Assembly: GCA_000711775.1 (NCBI GenBank)
Contig: ARYC01016985.1
Span: forward strand, 62,001 to 126,000
DNA length: 64,000 nt
Direction: 5' to 3'
From: Oxytricha trifallax
Lineage: Eukaryota; Ciliophora; Spirotrichea; Sporadotrichida; Oxytrichidae
Below, piece after piece: positions 1-12,000 of this stretch. The stretch's first letter is position 1; every line of letters begins with the position of its first letter. The position numbers were made by a program, and so were the translations under genes. A model generated the notes under the pieces. It saw nothing but the letters and a program-made list of their open reading frames with translations. It did no database searches and was not told the DNA's origin.

Positions 1-3000
1 AATCTACTGCTGTCACAATGAAGTAGTAAAATAGCGATTGGAATGCGACTTCTAGCTAATCAAAGTTTAACTCAATAATCACTCCCAAAAATAACAGAGC
101 ATCTCAAATTCAAGGATAGAAGAATGAAACAAGTTTTTTCAATTATACTTCCAAAGACTCTTAAACTATGGGACGAAGAAACAATAAATCTTAGAATGAA
201 AAGCAAATTAAACCTGTCTTAAAGAACAACAAAATAAAGCAAAATTAAAATTCGAAATAAATCGAGATTCTAAACTAAGATCATGATAGATTAATTAACC
301 CTGTAAATGATGAGCTTGAGACATCCCCTATATAAAGCTTTGATCCTAGTTAAGATGAGGAGCCTTACAAACCACTTATAGACTTAAAATAGAATTTTAA
401 GGAACATAAAAAATTGCCACAAGTTTCCACGCCTAAAAGAGGATAATAAATAAAAAAAACTAAGGACAAACTTAAATCGAGTTTTGAACTGTTACAAGAA
501 ATCCAAAAGAATGAATAAAAACTACCTAATACTTAGCAAATAAAAAATTTATCATAGTTTTAAGATTCACCAGCATTTGGTCATGAAATAGAAAATTCAA
601 GCAATTTTATTAATACCAAAACTAAGACTTTTGAATACTAGCAAAATAAAGAAGTTTAAGATTTTTCATAAGAATTCATGCATGCTTAAAATAACGGTTA
701 ACTTCTACAAGCCAGCAACAAAAACTTAATTCTGATACAAAGTACAAATCTCTAAAACTAAACTAAGCCTAGTAAAATGAATACTATTAAGCCTTTAGTT
801 AAAAGGCTTGAAGTGTTTTACGAAGATGATATTGATGATGATGAATATAACCCAGATTTTAATTCACCTTCTCCTAACAAAGCTTAACAATCCTTTGATG
901 ACAATCAAAATCAAATATTTGACGAAAATGCAGATGTTAGCTTCGATAACATTGGAGATGATGAGACTCCATAAATCTTTTCTGATACACTTTACACTCA
1001 AAATAACAACAAGTTCATATAACAGTAGTAACTAGACTCCAAAGAAGGAAATCTAATTAACCCCTTTGCTCTTAATACAGAAGAGGACAACATGCAAGAA
1101 TCCATGGATTTTATGACAAGTCTAGGAAGCAAGAAACTTTTCAATGATAGTTAAGTAAACAGTTAATAAGATAATCTCAATTTGAGGTCTAGCACTGCTT
1201 TAATATTGGACCGTAATAACAACTTGAGGGCTTCAGCAGTTAGATACAGCTAATTAGACAGTTAACTTCTAAAGAATTATTGGGTATTGACGTCAGCGCT
1301 TGCTACCTGACGTCAGCATTCGCTACCTGACGTCACCATTCGAGACATGACGTCACAGCTCACACATGACGTCAGGACATACCTAGTGACGTCAGGACAT
1401 ACCAAATGACGTCAGGAAAAAAGACATGACGTCAGGACTCGCTAGATGATATCATGACTTGGTTAAAGATTATTATAAAAAGAAAATATAAAAAAATAAA
1501 ATTATGATTTTACATCAAAAACCTTAAAGTCTATTATATTAATTATTATTAATATAAAATTTGAAAGCAATAGAAATCTCTAAATACTTATTAAAGAAAT
1601 TTTTTGCTAATTTCTTTTTGTAAATATCAATTATTTATTTAAGGATTACATTTTTTAACGATCACATTAAACAAATACACAGATTACCTATTCTAACAAT
1701 TTTTAATTCTATTTTGTTTTAGTTTTAGTGTTATATATGATATTTTTGAAAACCCCAAAATTTTTAATCCAAAATATTTAGTATATATTCTTGTTTGTTA
1801 AAAACTTATTTTATTTAAATAAGTATAACAAAAAAGATTGGAAATATTTTGATATTATCCCTGGAAATCACATCTTAGAGGGGAAGATGGAAACGATATC
1901 AAAGCAGATGGAGGAAGTACAATTCAATTAAAATAAACTGGGAATCATGAGGCTAGTACTGGAGAGACACATAGGCGGTGGAAGGAGTAGTTATTCTTAC
2001 AAGAGGCTAAAGTAATTTAAGAATTGCATAAACTAAGTGATTCTGAAAAACGAGAAAGGAACTAAGACTTTGGAAATCCACGACACAAGGAAATCAATAG
2101 GAAGCTTGGCTCTCATACAAAAGCATTTAGGCAAGTTAAGTGAATTTTTAGAAGAGACTGTTGGGAAGGAGTTCAAAATCAACAAATTAAAAAGTTTGGC
2201 AAACACGAACTAAGTTAAAGATCTGGAAGACTTCAGGGTTAAGGTATTCTAATATCTAGCCACCTAGCTATAGAATTGCTAGGGTGAACCAGTAATTCAA
2301 ATATTCGTTAAAGACTTGATAAATATGTTCAGATACTACATGATGACCTGGAAGTGGGATTCATGAAGATGGAGATCGGTATATCAGGAATTGCACTGAG
2401 CGACGAAGGGATGGCGAGAGATACCGAGAAAAAGAACAACAAAATATGGGAGCTTGCTAACGAGGGATGGGGTCAGAGACCTACATATTCAACTCCTAGA
2501 TTGAATAATGGGACGAAGTAGTAATGAGGGAAGACACAAGAGGATAAATAGAGAGGGAGCTTGTAGCAAGTGAAGGTATATTCAGCGGGTTAATGGACTA
2601 AATCCCGGAAGTAGAGGCACTCTTATTTGGCAATGACTCCAGCAAGAAAAGAGGGAAGAGGAGGCAGTCAACATGATCACTGATGACAACAAGAATTACA
2701 GCTTAGAAGGAGCAGAGAAACAATCGAGAGTAATAAATAACAATGAAGGAAGTGGATAGGGGAATCAATTATACGAAATGAAAATAATAGAATGAATCGC
2801 GGGGAACTGCAATTGTCGACGGTCAATTAAAAACTGAATTCACTATATTATACTTTGGGTATTTTATCGCACCTTATATTCAAATTTATATATATTTTTA
2901 CCTTTAAGTATTTTACTACTAAGTATAACAAAAATGATTTTTTAATAAAAAGATAATTAAATCTATATTATTATAAGAGTAAAAAAATCCATGCAGAAGT

Positions 3001-4200
3001 CAGATAACTCTTGAATTTATCAAATTTGTATAGTAATATTTAGGTTTTTAATGAAAATTTAAGGATTGGGAGAACTAAATCTTTTTGTAAATTCATATCC
3101 TTTTGTGACAACGTTCTATCATTAATAATTAAATCTATAAGTACTTTGAATAAGAACCATTTTACAATTTAAATTGCCATTATTAGAAAAATTTAACCTA
3201 ACTTAAATTTATTTTAAACTTTAAGTATCTATTAAATACAAATACTTAAATATAAAAATTATGAAATTCATAATTAAATGATATAAATGGAGATCTAAAA
3301 TTTAAAATTTCTAAATTCAATATTAAATAGCAATTTATTTTCTTGCTTCTCAATTAATAAAACAAACATATAATATTATACATTAGCTAATTCCAATGTA
3401 TATGACAATAATTAAAATATATTATGGCTTAAGTATTAATAATATAATTTTTATAAAGTATAATATATTTGAAAATTTTGTCACAAACGTATTATGTTCT
3501 TTAGATATTTCTATTGCTTTCAAATTTTATATTAATAATAATTAATATAATAGACTTTAAGGTTTTTGATGTAAAATCATAATTTTATTTTTTAGTATAT
3601 TTTCATATTATAAAAATCTTTATACCAAGTCATGACATCTTGTAGCGAGTCCTGACGTCATGTCGTTTTTCCTGAAGTCATGTTGTATGTCCCGACGTCA
3701 CGTGGTATTCCCTGACGTCATGTACGAGCTGTGACGTCATGTCTCGAATGGTGACGTCAGGTAGCGAATGCTGACGTCAGGTAGCAAGCGCTGACGTCAA
3801 TACCCGAATTATTAATCGAACCCACCAGTACTTCAAGGTACAAATAGTAAGGCAAAACTTACTTACATAGACGAGGAGGATGAGCTTTGTAGATATCAAA
3901 ATTCAAGTTATACAGTCAATAATATCGCTGGTAGTAGCATTCTATCTCAAAACAAAGAGTCTTTTATTGAGAATAATAATTAAACAAATATTAACAATAC
4001 TTAAAGTATTTAACAGTAAAAACTTCAGAAAACACCTTCAATGTAATCAGCTTAAATGAACAACAACATATACAATTAAGTATCATAATAAAAAAAGATC
4101 AGCTAAAACTAATAATAGTAATCTAATATAAATTTTGTTGGAAATGCCCAAGTTAATAAAACTCAGATTAATCCTGCAGATAATATTCTGTGTTTATAAT
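1..4200 (+). CDS. Q/N-rich hypothetical protein, split by a 2.5-kb element
   Basis: One frame read with TAA/TAG as Gln is open from the window edge to about 1281 and resumes after 3813. An in-frame ATG lies at 18, but the frame is also open upstream, so the 5' end may be outside the window. The protein is polar and low-complexity, rich in Gln, Asn, Ser and Lys, with an acidic patch near 820-860 (FYEDDIDDDEYNPDF). I recognise no domain. GAATTATT at 1274-1281 is repeated at 3806-3813, and deleting the intervening DNA with one copy joins the two halves exactly in frame. The right half stays open to about 4340, but beyond about 4200 the translation becomes hydrophobic and AT-driven, so the 3' end is unresolved. 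Function is unknown. Confidence 0.6.
1286..1456 (+). repeat. Left TIR tandem array, ~20-bp units with TGACGTCA
   Basis: Eight units of 19-20 bp each begin with TGACGTCA (for example TGACGTCAGCGCTTGCTACC), followed by a degenerate unit with TGATATCA. Each core is a perfect 8-bp palindrome. The array probably serves as repeated binding sites for a transposase or host factor; that role is inference. Confidence 0.9.
1887..2366 (+). CDS. Element-borne ORF1, unknown protein of 159 aa
   Basis: An ATG-to-TGA frame sits in the less AT-rich centre of the 1274-3805 element. The protein starts METISKQMEEVQ, is basic and helical in character, and contains a run of Leu/Lys-rich helices and a Trp-rich end (MMTWKWDS). 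I see no DDE, zinc-finger or integrase signature. The next frame overlaps its stop as ATGA. It is the only long frame in the element with natural-looking codon use, so it may be the element's protein or a remnant of it. Confidence 0.45.
2363..2527 (+). CDS. Element-borne ORF2, 54 aa, overlapping ORF1 by ATGA
   Basis: The ATG at 2363 overlaps the TGA stop of ORF1 (2364-2366). The peptide begins MKMEIGISGIALSDEG and ends TGA. I do not recognise it. It could be the downstream half of a frameshifted larger protein rather than a separate gene, because a -1 shift at the overlap would fuse the two. Confidence 0.3.
3630..3800 (-). repeat. Right TIR tandem array, mirror of 1286-1456
   Basis: The same ~20-bp TGACGTCA units appear in reverse orientation. 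A few cores are mutated (TGAAGTCA, CGACGTCA), so the two arms have diverged slightly. The outermost units match the left arm exactly. Confidence 0.9.
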
Positions 4201-4978
4201 GCTTTTTTTATTTATAATCAATCTTAATTATTTGTTGTTATGCAATAATGTTTCCTTTAGCTGATAATGAATATATAGATCATTTTAAATTACCTTAATT
4301 ATTACGCATATTTTCACAGTACAAATATTTTTTTATTATATGAGTTTATCACTATTTTTAGGGACTGAGATTCCTGAGATTGTTTCTATTCTTGTAAGTT
4401 TATTATTTGTCTCATCTTCCTGGGTTATAGATATTTAGCTAATTATAATTTATATTACCCCAAAACCCCTTAGCACTTAATTTATTATTGAGTCAAATTA
4501 AAAGAGTGTTATGATAATCGTAGTTGTGATGTAATTATAGAAGTGTTTAGTGTTTATGTATTGAAATTAATTATAATTGCTCTAAATTTATAGTAAGTTT
4601 AATTCGAGATCAGATTGTTAAAAGCCTAATCGAATTGCTTTAAACGATACCTAATAGAAATTCAATGTCTGTTAAAATCCGATTTAAATTATATTGAATT
4701 ATATTATCCTCTGATCATATAATCACTCTTCATTCACGAATGAACCTCATTAAGTACAATAATAATTTCCAATATGTTTTTAAGTTTTTTAAATAGTGAT
4801 AAACTTGAGATTACTATAAATCGTGACATCAACAAATAACTAAAGCATCACCAGATCCTCATAATCAGAAGATATTTAAATTTATTAATATTTATATGAA
4901 TTTTAACTAATCAATAATTGATTAATTTGTAAAAAATTAATTGCAAATATTGAGAGGAAAGCTAGTGGTAAAACTAAA
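4200..4978. other. AT-rich stretch with one telomere-like C4A4C4 block
   Basis: There is no convincing gene here. CCCCAAAACCCC at 4458-4469 matches the spirotrich telomere unit. The stretch 4355-4440 is open and hydrophobic but cannot be tied to a neighbouring gene. Confidence 0.4.
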
Positions 4979-6901
4979 ATGATAAAGAAAGTCAAATTAT
5001 TCAATCGCAAACAAATTAAGACATCTAAATTAACAAAAATAATGGATGATGTGACTCAAGAATCTGACTATATTTATTAAATATGATAAAAATTCGGCAT
5101 TTTTTACGATATTTTAATTTTCATTGTTTATGACTGCCCTCCTTAATTATGTTTTGACAAAGTATACTCAAATAGTAGCGAAGACACTGATGTATCAATG
5201 AACGAAGAGTCCTTCTCGAATTGCAGCTAGTCAAGTTCACACTCTTCTACTTTTTATTTTTATTTTATATTAAATGTACATCAATTCAGTTTTATATATA
5301 TTTGTGAATAAGATAGCACTTTTTCAGAAGAGATGAGTGAGAATATTGAAAAGTAGGATTCAACATCAGAATAAGATGTTTCGAATTTTTCTTCAATATG
5401 TCTTCTTACTCTCAAGAAATTCATGATAGACACTTAACCCCAATAACTTTTGTATCGATTTATGTTTCAATTAAATTTTTATTTCTGCTAAGTGAGTTTA
5501 TAATAAGTTAAATAATTCTTAAAATGATATATTTTGTTTAAGAACTCTGCATTTTTATCTTTAAATAATTGTATATACTTTTTTTTAAAAAATTATTTTT
5601 GAATATCTTTTTTTGAACTTAAAGAAAGTTATAAAAATTAAAGGGTAATAAAATAAAAAATATTTTACTTGTTCCCAGTTTTTTCTTGCTTTAAAGTAGA
5701 AATACTAAAATATCAATAAACCTTAAAATTGACTTAAATTATATTAAATTTATTGGATATATTTAATTTGTAACTGTGCTTTTCTTTTAATTTATTCTAA
5801 TATACTAAATTTTCAAATTACAAAATTGATTTTTGTTTAAGCACTTTTACTAAATTTAACTTTGAAACATAAAATAGTGTCAATAAATATTGATTTTAAC
5901 TTTTACTGCGAAGGATTTGCTTTTATACTGTGATGGTAGTTTTCAAAATTTATTATTCTTGTAATTCCTTTTTTTTACAAATGAGCTATTTCTTATTTAT
6001 TAAATGAATATTTCAAGAAGTACAAGATCGCACTATCTACTCTTTATCTAACGATAGGCAACATTAATAGGTATCTGAATAGTGTTAAGACAACAATTCA
6101 ATATAGAAACGCTCTGAAATTCACAATCAACGAAATCGAGGATTACAAAGTAGCTGCTCTCATAATCCTTAACCTTAGTTCGAAATATTGCGAGAGAGTC
6201 GCCTTTAAAGTTTAAATATAAATGGGAATTGTAGTTTTTTTTATAAATTCCTGGAAATCATCATAAATTTGGCATGAATTGCAGATAAAATTATTATATA
6301 ATAAGTTTCCGAGCTTAGCCTATTGGTTAGCCCTTATGAAAGTGAAGAACGTCGTGTCAGATTAACGTGCGAAGAACTTCGTATGCAAGAATTCACAGTT
6401 CTTAAAGCTCTTGACTACAGAATTGGTGGTCAGACAATAATATTCGAATAAATAGTGAAGTCACTAAATTATTTAGAAGTTCACCTTCCTATCACATTTT
6501 CTGAGACCTTGAGCACGATTAAATCGAAAGCCAATCAAATTTCACTAAATTATATCAAAGAGGAAAATGTAGAGGACTAATGTTCGAATGAGGTCATATC
6601 ATCTGCTGCTGCGTATCTAGCTATAAAAATCGAAGAGAAAAGAATCGGATTTTAACTGATATCGAATGAATGTTTCCAATAAATTTGTAACTTTATAATT
6701 TTTATACATTCTAATTTTTAATATGTTCTAAATTATAGAATATAATTATAACTTCAATTCATTTTAGAAAGTTCAATTTAATTGCTATTTCAATAAATTT
6801 GTAACGTTAATGAAATAAAGGACTAGCTTGAAGTATTCTAATGTGTGTAAAAAATGGTAAAAATCTTAGATTTACTAAATAAAAACAAATCAGAACAATG
6901 A
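4979..6901 (+). CDS. Cyclin-like protein, six germline segments
   Basis: Removing five pointer-bounded inserts gives one frame from ATG (4979, or 5042 in the same frame) to TGA at 6899-6901. The N-terminus is acidic and Ser-rich. The cyclin box follows: TLYLTIGNINRYL corresponds to the first cyclin helices, then KVAALIILNLSSKYCE matches the 'hyxxLaSKYeE' helix, and EFTVLKALDYRIG matches the 'E..vL..LdY.l' helix. The C-terminal cyclin fold ends with AAAYLAIKIEEKR. Cyclins activate cyclin-dependent kinases; the subtype cannot be told from this sequence. All pointers preserve codon phase, which strongly supports the reconstruction. An in-frame TGA at about 4912 bounds the 5' side. Confidence 0.85.
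5065..5154. other. IES, 90 bp, pointer TGAC
   Basis: TGAC at 5065 and 5155. Excision joins ...TQESD to KVYSNSSED in frame and removes a TGA. Confidence 0.75.
5249..5317. other. IES, 69 bp, pointer ACTTTTT
   Basis: A 7-bp repeat at 5249 and 5318. Excision joins HSSTF to SEEMSENIEK in frame. Confidence 0.8.
5480..6008. other. IES, 529 bp, pointer TATTTC
   Basis: A 6-bp repeat at 5480 and 6009. It is a very AT-rich insert inside the cyclin gene. Excision joins LNFYF to KKYKIALSTLYL in frame. Confidence 0.75.
6208..6302. other. IES, 95 bp, pointer AAGTTT
   Basis: A 6-bp repeat at 6208 and 6303. Excision joins CERVAFKV to SELSLLVSPYE across the cyclin fold. Confidence 0.85.
6677..6790. other. 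IES, 114 bp, 15-bp pointer
   Basis: CAATAAATTTGTAAC occurs at 6677-6691 and 6791-6805. Loss of one copy plus the insert joins NECFQQICN to VNEIKDQLEVF in frame. Pointers this long are typical of stichotrich germline genes. Confidence 0.9.
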
Positions 6902-7214
6902 AGTTGAAAACTTATTCACAACACAAGAGATCAGTTTTTTAGTCGCTACAGCGCTTCAAAAATAGTTCTCTGCCAATAAAAAACAATGTACATAAAATGT
7001 AAATATCGAATTAACTATATTAATCATTAATTGAATTAAGAATTATCATTCATTCGAAGTTGTTATATTCAAGTCGCATTTCCTTTTTTAATCATTTTTA
7101 TGATAAAAATAAATTTTATCCAAGGCATTGTTATCGACGTAAATACTCTTTAATTTAGAAGAAATGTCTTATTAATAATTTAAGTGGATTTAATATATCT
7201 TATAATATATAATA
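6902..7214. other. Intergenic, nothing recognised
   Basis: AT-rich spacer between the cyclin stop and the phosphatase-like start. I see no gene or repeat in it. Confidence 0.5.
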
Positions 7215-8892
7215 ATGAACAAATCGCTTTCAGTAAAACAACTGATCCTTGCCAGTTTGTTAGTCGCTCTTGGAGTGATTCAAACAAAAGAGCCATCCAG
7301 AGTAGGTCAACAAACCAGACTTGTTCTTGACTTGTCTGGCCCAGGGGCAACAACTCCAAAGGTTCTCTTCGGAAAGACTAAAGCTCCAACTGACGAGCCC
7401 AGATTCAAAAACTGGGTGACTGCTCTCGGTTAAAAACAATAGTTTATAGTTGGATAAGAATTGAAGACTAGATATTTCCAAGACTCCTCATTCATTAACA
7501 TGTCCTACGACATCAACCAAATCTGGATTCAAACTACTTTCAACGCTGAGAACATTATCAGTGCACAAGCTCACATGCACGGACTCTACCCACCCTCAAC
7601 TAACATCAATACTTTGACTGATTGGTAACAAAAGAATGCCGTACCACCCCTTGATAATGTTCTCAATGATCAATGGACTCAATGGCAATAGGAGTTAGGA
7701 AATCTTGCTCTTATCAACGGTTTCAACACCTTCCCAATTATAGTGCTTATAAAAATTGATTAGGAAATTTTAATGCCATTAATAATAATTTTCTCTTATA
7801 TAATAATTAAAAATATATTAAACTTTATAGATTGATTAACTTTCGTAATTTTTCAAACAAATAAAAAATATTTTCTAGAGTTTCTTGCTAAAATATTCAA
7901 TCTTTATAACTCTTTATTAAATTAGGAGAAGATAGTTAAAAAAACGTCTTTAAGAAAAATGGTTTCAGTTACTATCGAAGTTTAAAGTTTTAAATAATTT
8001 TTAACTATATTTGATGATTATTTCTTTTTCTCTATTAATGTGATGGGAGCTGAGGATGACATTATTCTTAACCTAGGTGAAGACAATTGCCCAACATTTA
8101 AAAAAGCAATCAATGACAACTAAAACACCCTGACAAACAACATTTAAACTAATTTTAAGGACTTCATTAGAAATAAGTTAAATGTATGGTCTGGTTTAAC
8201 CCTTGACGGTACCTCAGCACTACAATTCTGCTAATATGTGAAATGGGCTGACCTTCATAACGTCGCTATGACATTCGACCACACTGCTGATGATATCACT
8301 CAATGCGATAACATGAACAACATGATGTATCAGTTCTATATTGACACAGACACTAAACAAAACTTTATTGCATCCAACACCATGCTCAAGCAAATCCACG
8401 ACCAGATTAAATCACTTTTAGGTCAGATTCCTTACAAAGAAACTTATTTCTATAAGCAAGCCACTCTTAAATCTGAAGGTGCCGTTCTTGCAGATGAGAA
8501 ATATAGAAACAACGCCGATGAGAAGCCATCATACTTATAAATATGAATATTCATTATTATACTTCGTGATGACAGCTAAGGACATTAACGTGAGACTTAT
8601 CATGTCAGGACTTATGGGTAAAGTAAAGGCTGACAGCTCCAACTCACTCCTCCTCTAAGCAACTTCACACCCTGCTTCTCTCTTAGTTGTTGAATTAACA
8701 ACTGACAAAACTGGAAAGCTTGTAGTTGAGGCTCAATTTAACGATGCTGATATCCAACTCGGAGGCTGCACAGTTACCGGTCCATGCGACGCTGCAACTT
8801 TCCTTACATTCTTAGAATAATAAATTGCACTTGTCCCAGACGTCTTAAAGGCATGTGCTCTTCCAACAACACCAGCTGAAATTCTTCAATGA
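7215..8892 (+). CDS. Secreted histidine-acid-phosphatase-fold protein, catalytic motifs lost
   Basis: After two IESs are removed the frame runs from ATG 7215 to TGA 8890-8892. Residues 1-22 form a signal peptide (basic start, then LILASLLVALGV). The body follows the histidine acid phosphatase family: FQDSSFINMSYDINQIWIQTT (18-residue core of it), AQAHMHGLYPP, then AEDDIILNLGEDNCPTFKK, and a C-terminal 'LLVVEL...GGCTV.GPCD' block. The active-site RHGxRxP loop is replaced by LSGPGATTP, and the C-terminal HD pair by KD (VMTAKDINVR). Both catalytic histidines are therefore absent, so this is probably a pseudophosphatase with a binding or structural role. All tryptophans are TGG. Fold assignment is from family motifs; loss of activity is inferred. 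Confidence 0.85.
7737..8033. other. IES, 297 bp, pointer ATTA
   Basis: ATTA at 7737-7740 and 8034-8037. Excision joins GFNTFPI to NVMGAEDDI in frame, the expected spacing for the acid-phosphatase family. Confidence 0.75.
8531..8558. other. IES, 28 bp, pointer ATACTT
   Basis: ATACTT at 8531 and 8559. The insert carries an in-frame TGA. Excision joins EKPSY to FVMTAKDIN. Confidence 0.85.
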
Positions 8893-9037
8893 GCAACTTT
8901 ATAAAAGCATTATTATCTAAATCAATCAAATCTCTTTTTATTTTAACTTTAACATTTATTTCTCATCAATTTAACCTTGTAGTTTTATATTAATTTTGCA
9001 GTTAGTTGAAATTATAAATATTAAAGAAACTTTCAAA

Positions 9038-12000
9038 ATGATGCTCAACAAACTTGATTTCGAAAGTGGCCTCAAACAAGATAAGTCAAATTTCAAGCCA
9101 GATTAGCTGCTTATAAATGCCCCTATAACTTCAGGAAAACCGAACTTATTCGGTCCAACTCCAAACTTAGCAAGTGGTGGCTATGCTCCAAGTTAATTTG
9201 AAAATAGATAAGGATCTGCTTAAGGTGGTTCATAAAATTAAATGGAAGGGAAAAGTAAGCGAGATTTGTTATGGGAACAGAAAAGAAAGCAAAAATAAGA
9301 CATTATTAATCCGCCTATAATGAAAGATGAGGGAAATTCTGCAGGATTCTTAGATTAAATGAACCCAGCAAGTAGATAGAAACTTGTGATGCCATAAAAC
9401 AGAAATGAAAATAACTTCTAGAAAGCCATAGTTTTCGAACAGCCTAAGGCACTTATTGAAATGCCATAAAACATTTAAAATCAATAACCTCGAGGAATGA
9501 CTCCTTAAAATATAGACTTTCCAAAATCATTGCCTCCTCCCTAGATATAGAATAGTTTCTCAGACCCTTAAGATTATGGTAATTAATTTGAATATCGACA
9601 ACCAATAAAATAAGAGAGTGCAGGAATATGGAATTAAGTATAGTAAAATGTAAATGAGCATATTCCCAAACAAAATTTTAGTTAATTTAATGATCCTTAC
9701 TTCAATTAACAACCATAGAACATGAATATTGATAATAACTTTAGTTAGAAGAGCCTGTAAAACTAGTTTGTACTGCCAAATAACTAAAATAATTTCAATA
9801 ATGTGCCACCCATGCATGATCAATTTAGTCAGATGAATATGAATCAATTTTCATAATAGCCGATGACTTAAAATGATTATCCAATTGCTAACTCAAACAG
9901 AAACATGCCATAACAACATCAAAATCTATAGCAATAGTAAAACTAAGCTCAATCAAATTAAGTTTAACAGTAGAGACTAAATCAAGTTTAAGAAGATAAA
10001 GCTTCTAAGTAAAAGGAATACCTCGCTTAAATTCAATGAGAAATTCTTGAAAAGGAAGAAAAGAAAAAAAGAGAGAAGGAAGATAGAATTAAACGTGAGA
10101 GGGAGGAGTTACAAAAAAACATGAATTACAATCCTTTTGGGAGAGGAGGATCAGGGGCTCCTGTTAAAGATACCTAAGGCAATATAATGGCTTAAAGGAG
10201 ACCAATGAACGATAATTATTAATAAAACAATCAAATGTAGCAGAGGGGCACTCCATAAATGATGCCCAACTACTAGCCATTAAATATGCCACCTCAATAA
10301 ATGATGAATGACCCTTACGCAATGCAAGGGATGCAAAATATGTAACCCCCATTCTAAAATTAGAACTAGTTTTAACCATAAGGAATGATGCTTGGCTAAC
10401 CTATCGTTTAACAACAATTTATGGGTTATGGAAACGATATTCCTCCTATGTAAATGATCTAACCTACAATTCTTCCAGCTTAATAAATCTAATTGCCTAA
10501 TCAATTTTAAGCCCCTTTACCTTTACCCTCTCCTTAGCAATTTTCAATGCAAAATGATTTTGGAATATCTCCTGGGATTGGGATGATTGGTTAAGGTATT
10601 TAAAATTAATCTCCATTTCAGAATTAAGGAAATTCAAAATTGCGAGCACCTGATCCAGCAATGCAATCATAATAATACGCAAATTTATAAATATTATTAA
10701 AAATCAATTAATTTTTAGATTAATTTAATATATTAAATATCTCTCTGGCAATAATGATACATTCAAAGACAATAGTAAATTTTCTTAAAAGGATTAAGCT
10801 CCACCTTCAACAGAGGTGAACCAGGGTTTAGGAATTGGTGGGTTCGGTGAGTTCTAGAAAGACAGAGAAAAGGACTAGAAAAAAGAACTGAACAACGTGC
10901 TTAGATAACAAATGGAAGAGCAGAAGCGCAGGAAGGAAGAGGAAGTAAGAAAAAAGAAAGAGGAAGAAGCTAGAGAAGAAGATAGAATCAGGCGAGAAAG
11001 ACAAAAGATTGAGGAAGAATATAAAATGGAAGAAAACAAGAAAAAATCGAAATTCAATGAAATTTAATAAGCAAATGCTCAAGCAGTGTAAAATAAGGGT
11101 GCAGAGAAGAAGAAAAACATTGTATAAATGGATGATGGGCCTATGCAAAATTATGTGGTTGATAAAGGAAATCAGAAGTTGGACTTGTTTGGAAATGGAG
11201 GTCCTGTAATTCAAAGTCAAGAACTTGTTAACAATAACATGGACCAATTTCAAATGTAGCAACCACCATAAATGCAACCTAACCCTGCTATTAGCTAAAC
11301 AAGAATCATAAGTGAAATTAGTAATGAACTGAAGTCAAACTTTATAGAAGAAATTGGAAAGCTCAGAAATGAAATGAACAGTTAACAAAGAGCTTTTAGA
11401 GAATAGTTGGAAAGACTTAAAGTTGAAACTAATTAATCTAATGATTAAAAGTCTCAGGCACTTACTGAAATAGAGAAAGTTAAAAATGAAATTCGAGCAT
11501 AGAGGGAGACAGAAAGGTTATAAGAACTCAAGTTAATGAATGCTTTAGAAAAACATAATCCTAATAGAATTGTACCACCTATGGAAGTTCTTTAAAATTA
11601 TGATAAACCTGGTTCTTTTCCAAGTTAAAACAAGCAACCACCAATTAAATAATCTTCTCTTCCAACATAGATGAAGTAGGATAATTAGGGTTTATTAATT
11701 CAGTAGAAAATTCAAATATAATTTACCTTGGTATTTAAATGAGCTTTTTTTAAATAATAGTATTAGAATTGATACCCCTTTTAATTCATTCAGCCAACCA
11801 TACTAAAACCAAGAAACTTTCAATGGTATTTAAATGAACAGCTCTTTTTACAATAACTAATAAAAGAGGCCTGGTGGTTCAAGGCAAGACTCCAGAGATT
11901 CCTAAAGAAGAAAAGAAATAAACAACTATGAGAAAATGTTCTTTAACAACATGAACAACGGACCATCGAGCTTGCCTTAGAAAAGCTAGAGTTAATCAAG

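Larger units (their letters stand above)
1274..3805. mobile_element. Long-TIR element inserted in a coding frame, 8-bp direct repeat
   Basis: A 2.53-kb unit begins GGGTATTGACGTCA at 1282 and ends with the reverse complement at 3805. The arms match for about 310 bp each (1282-1595 and 3495-3805). It is flanked by GAATTATT on both sides, and precise loss restores the host frame. Inside lie two small ORFs (1887-2527) and a further short open stretch to about 2796. I recognise no transposase. The 8-bp repeat could be a target-site duplication (Merlin-type elements make 8-9 bp) now used as an IES pointer. Confidence 0.85.

Noticed and set aside
1290..1450. Promoter or CRE-type enhancer array
   Set aside because: The TGACGTCA units are mirrored in the opposite arm and lie inside an insert within a coding frame, so a TIR role explains them better.
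10575..10620. A 26-nt GT-AG intron (GTATTTAAA...TTTCAG) in the CSPP1-like gene
   Set aside because: The frame is open and of matching composition straight through it.
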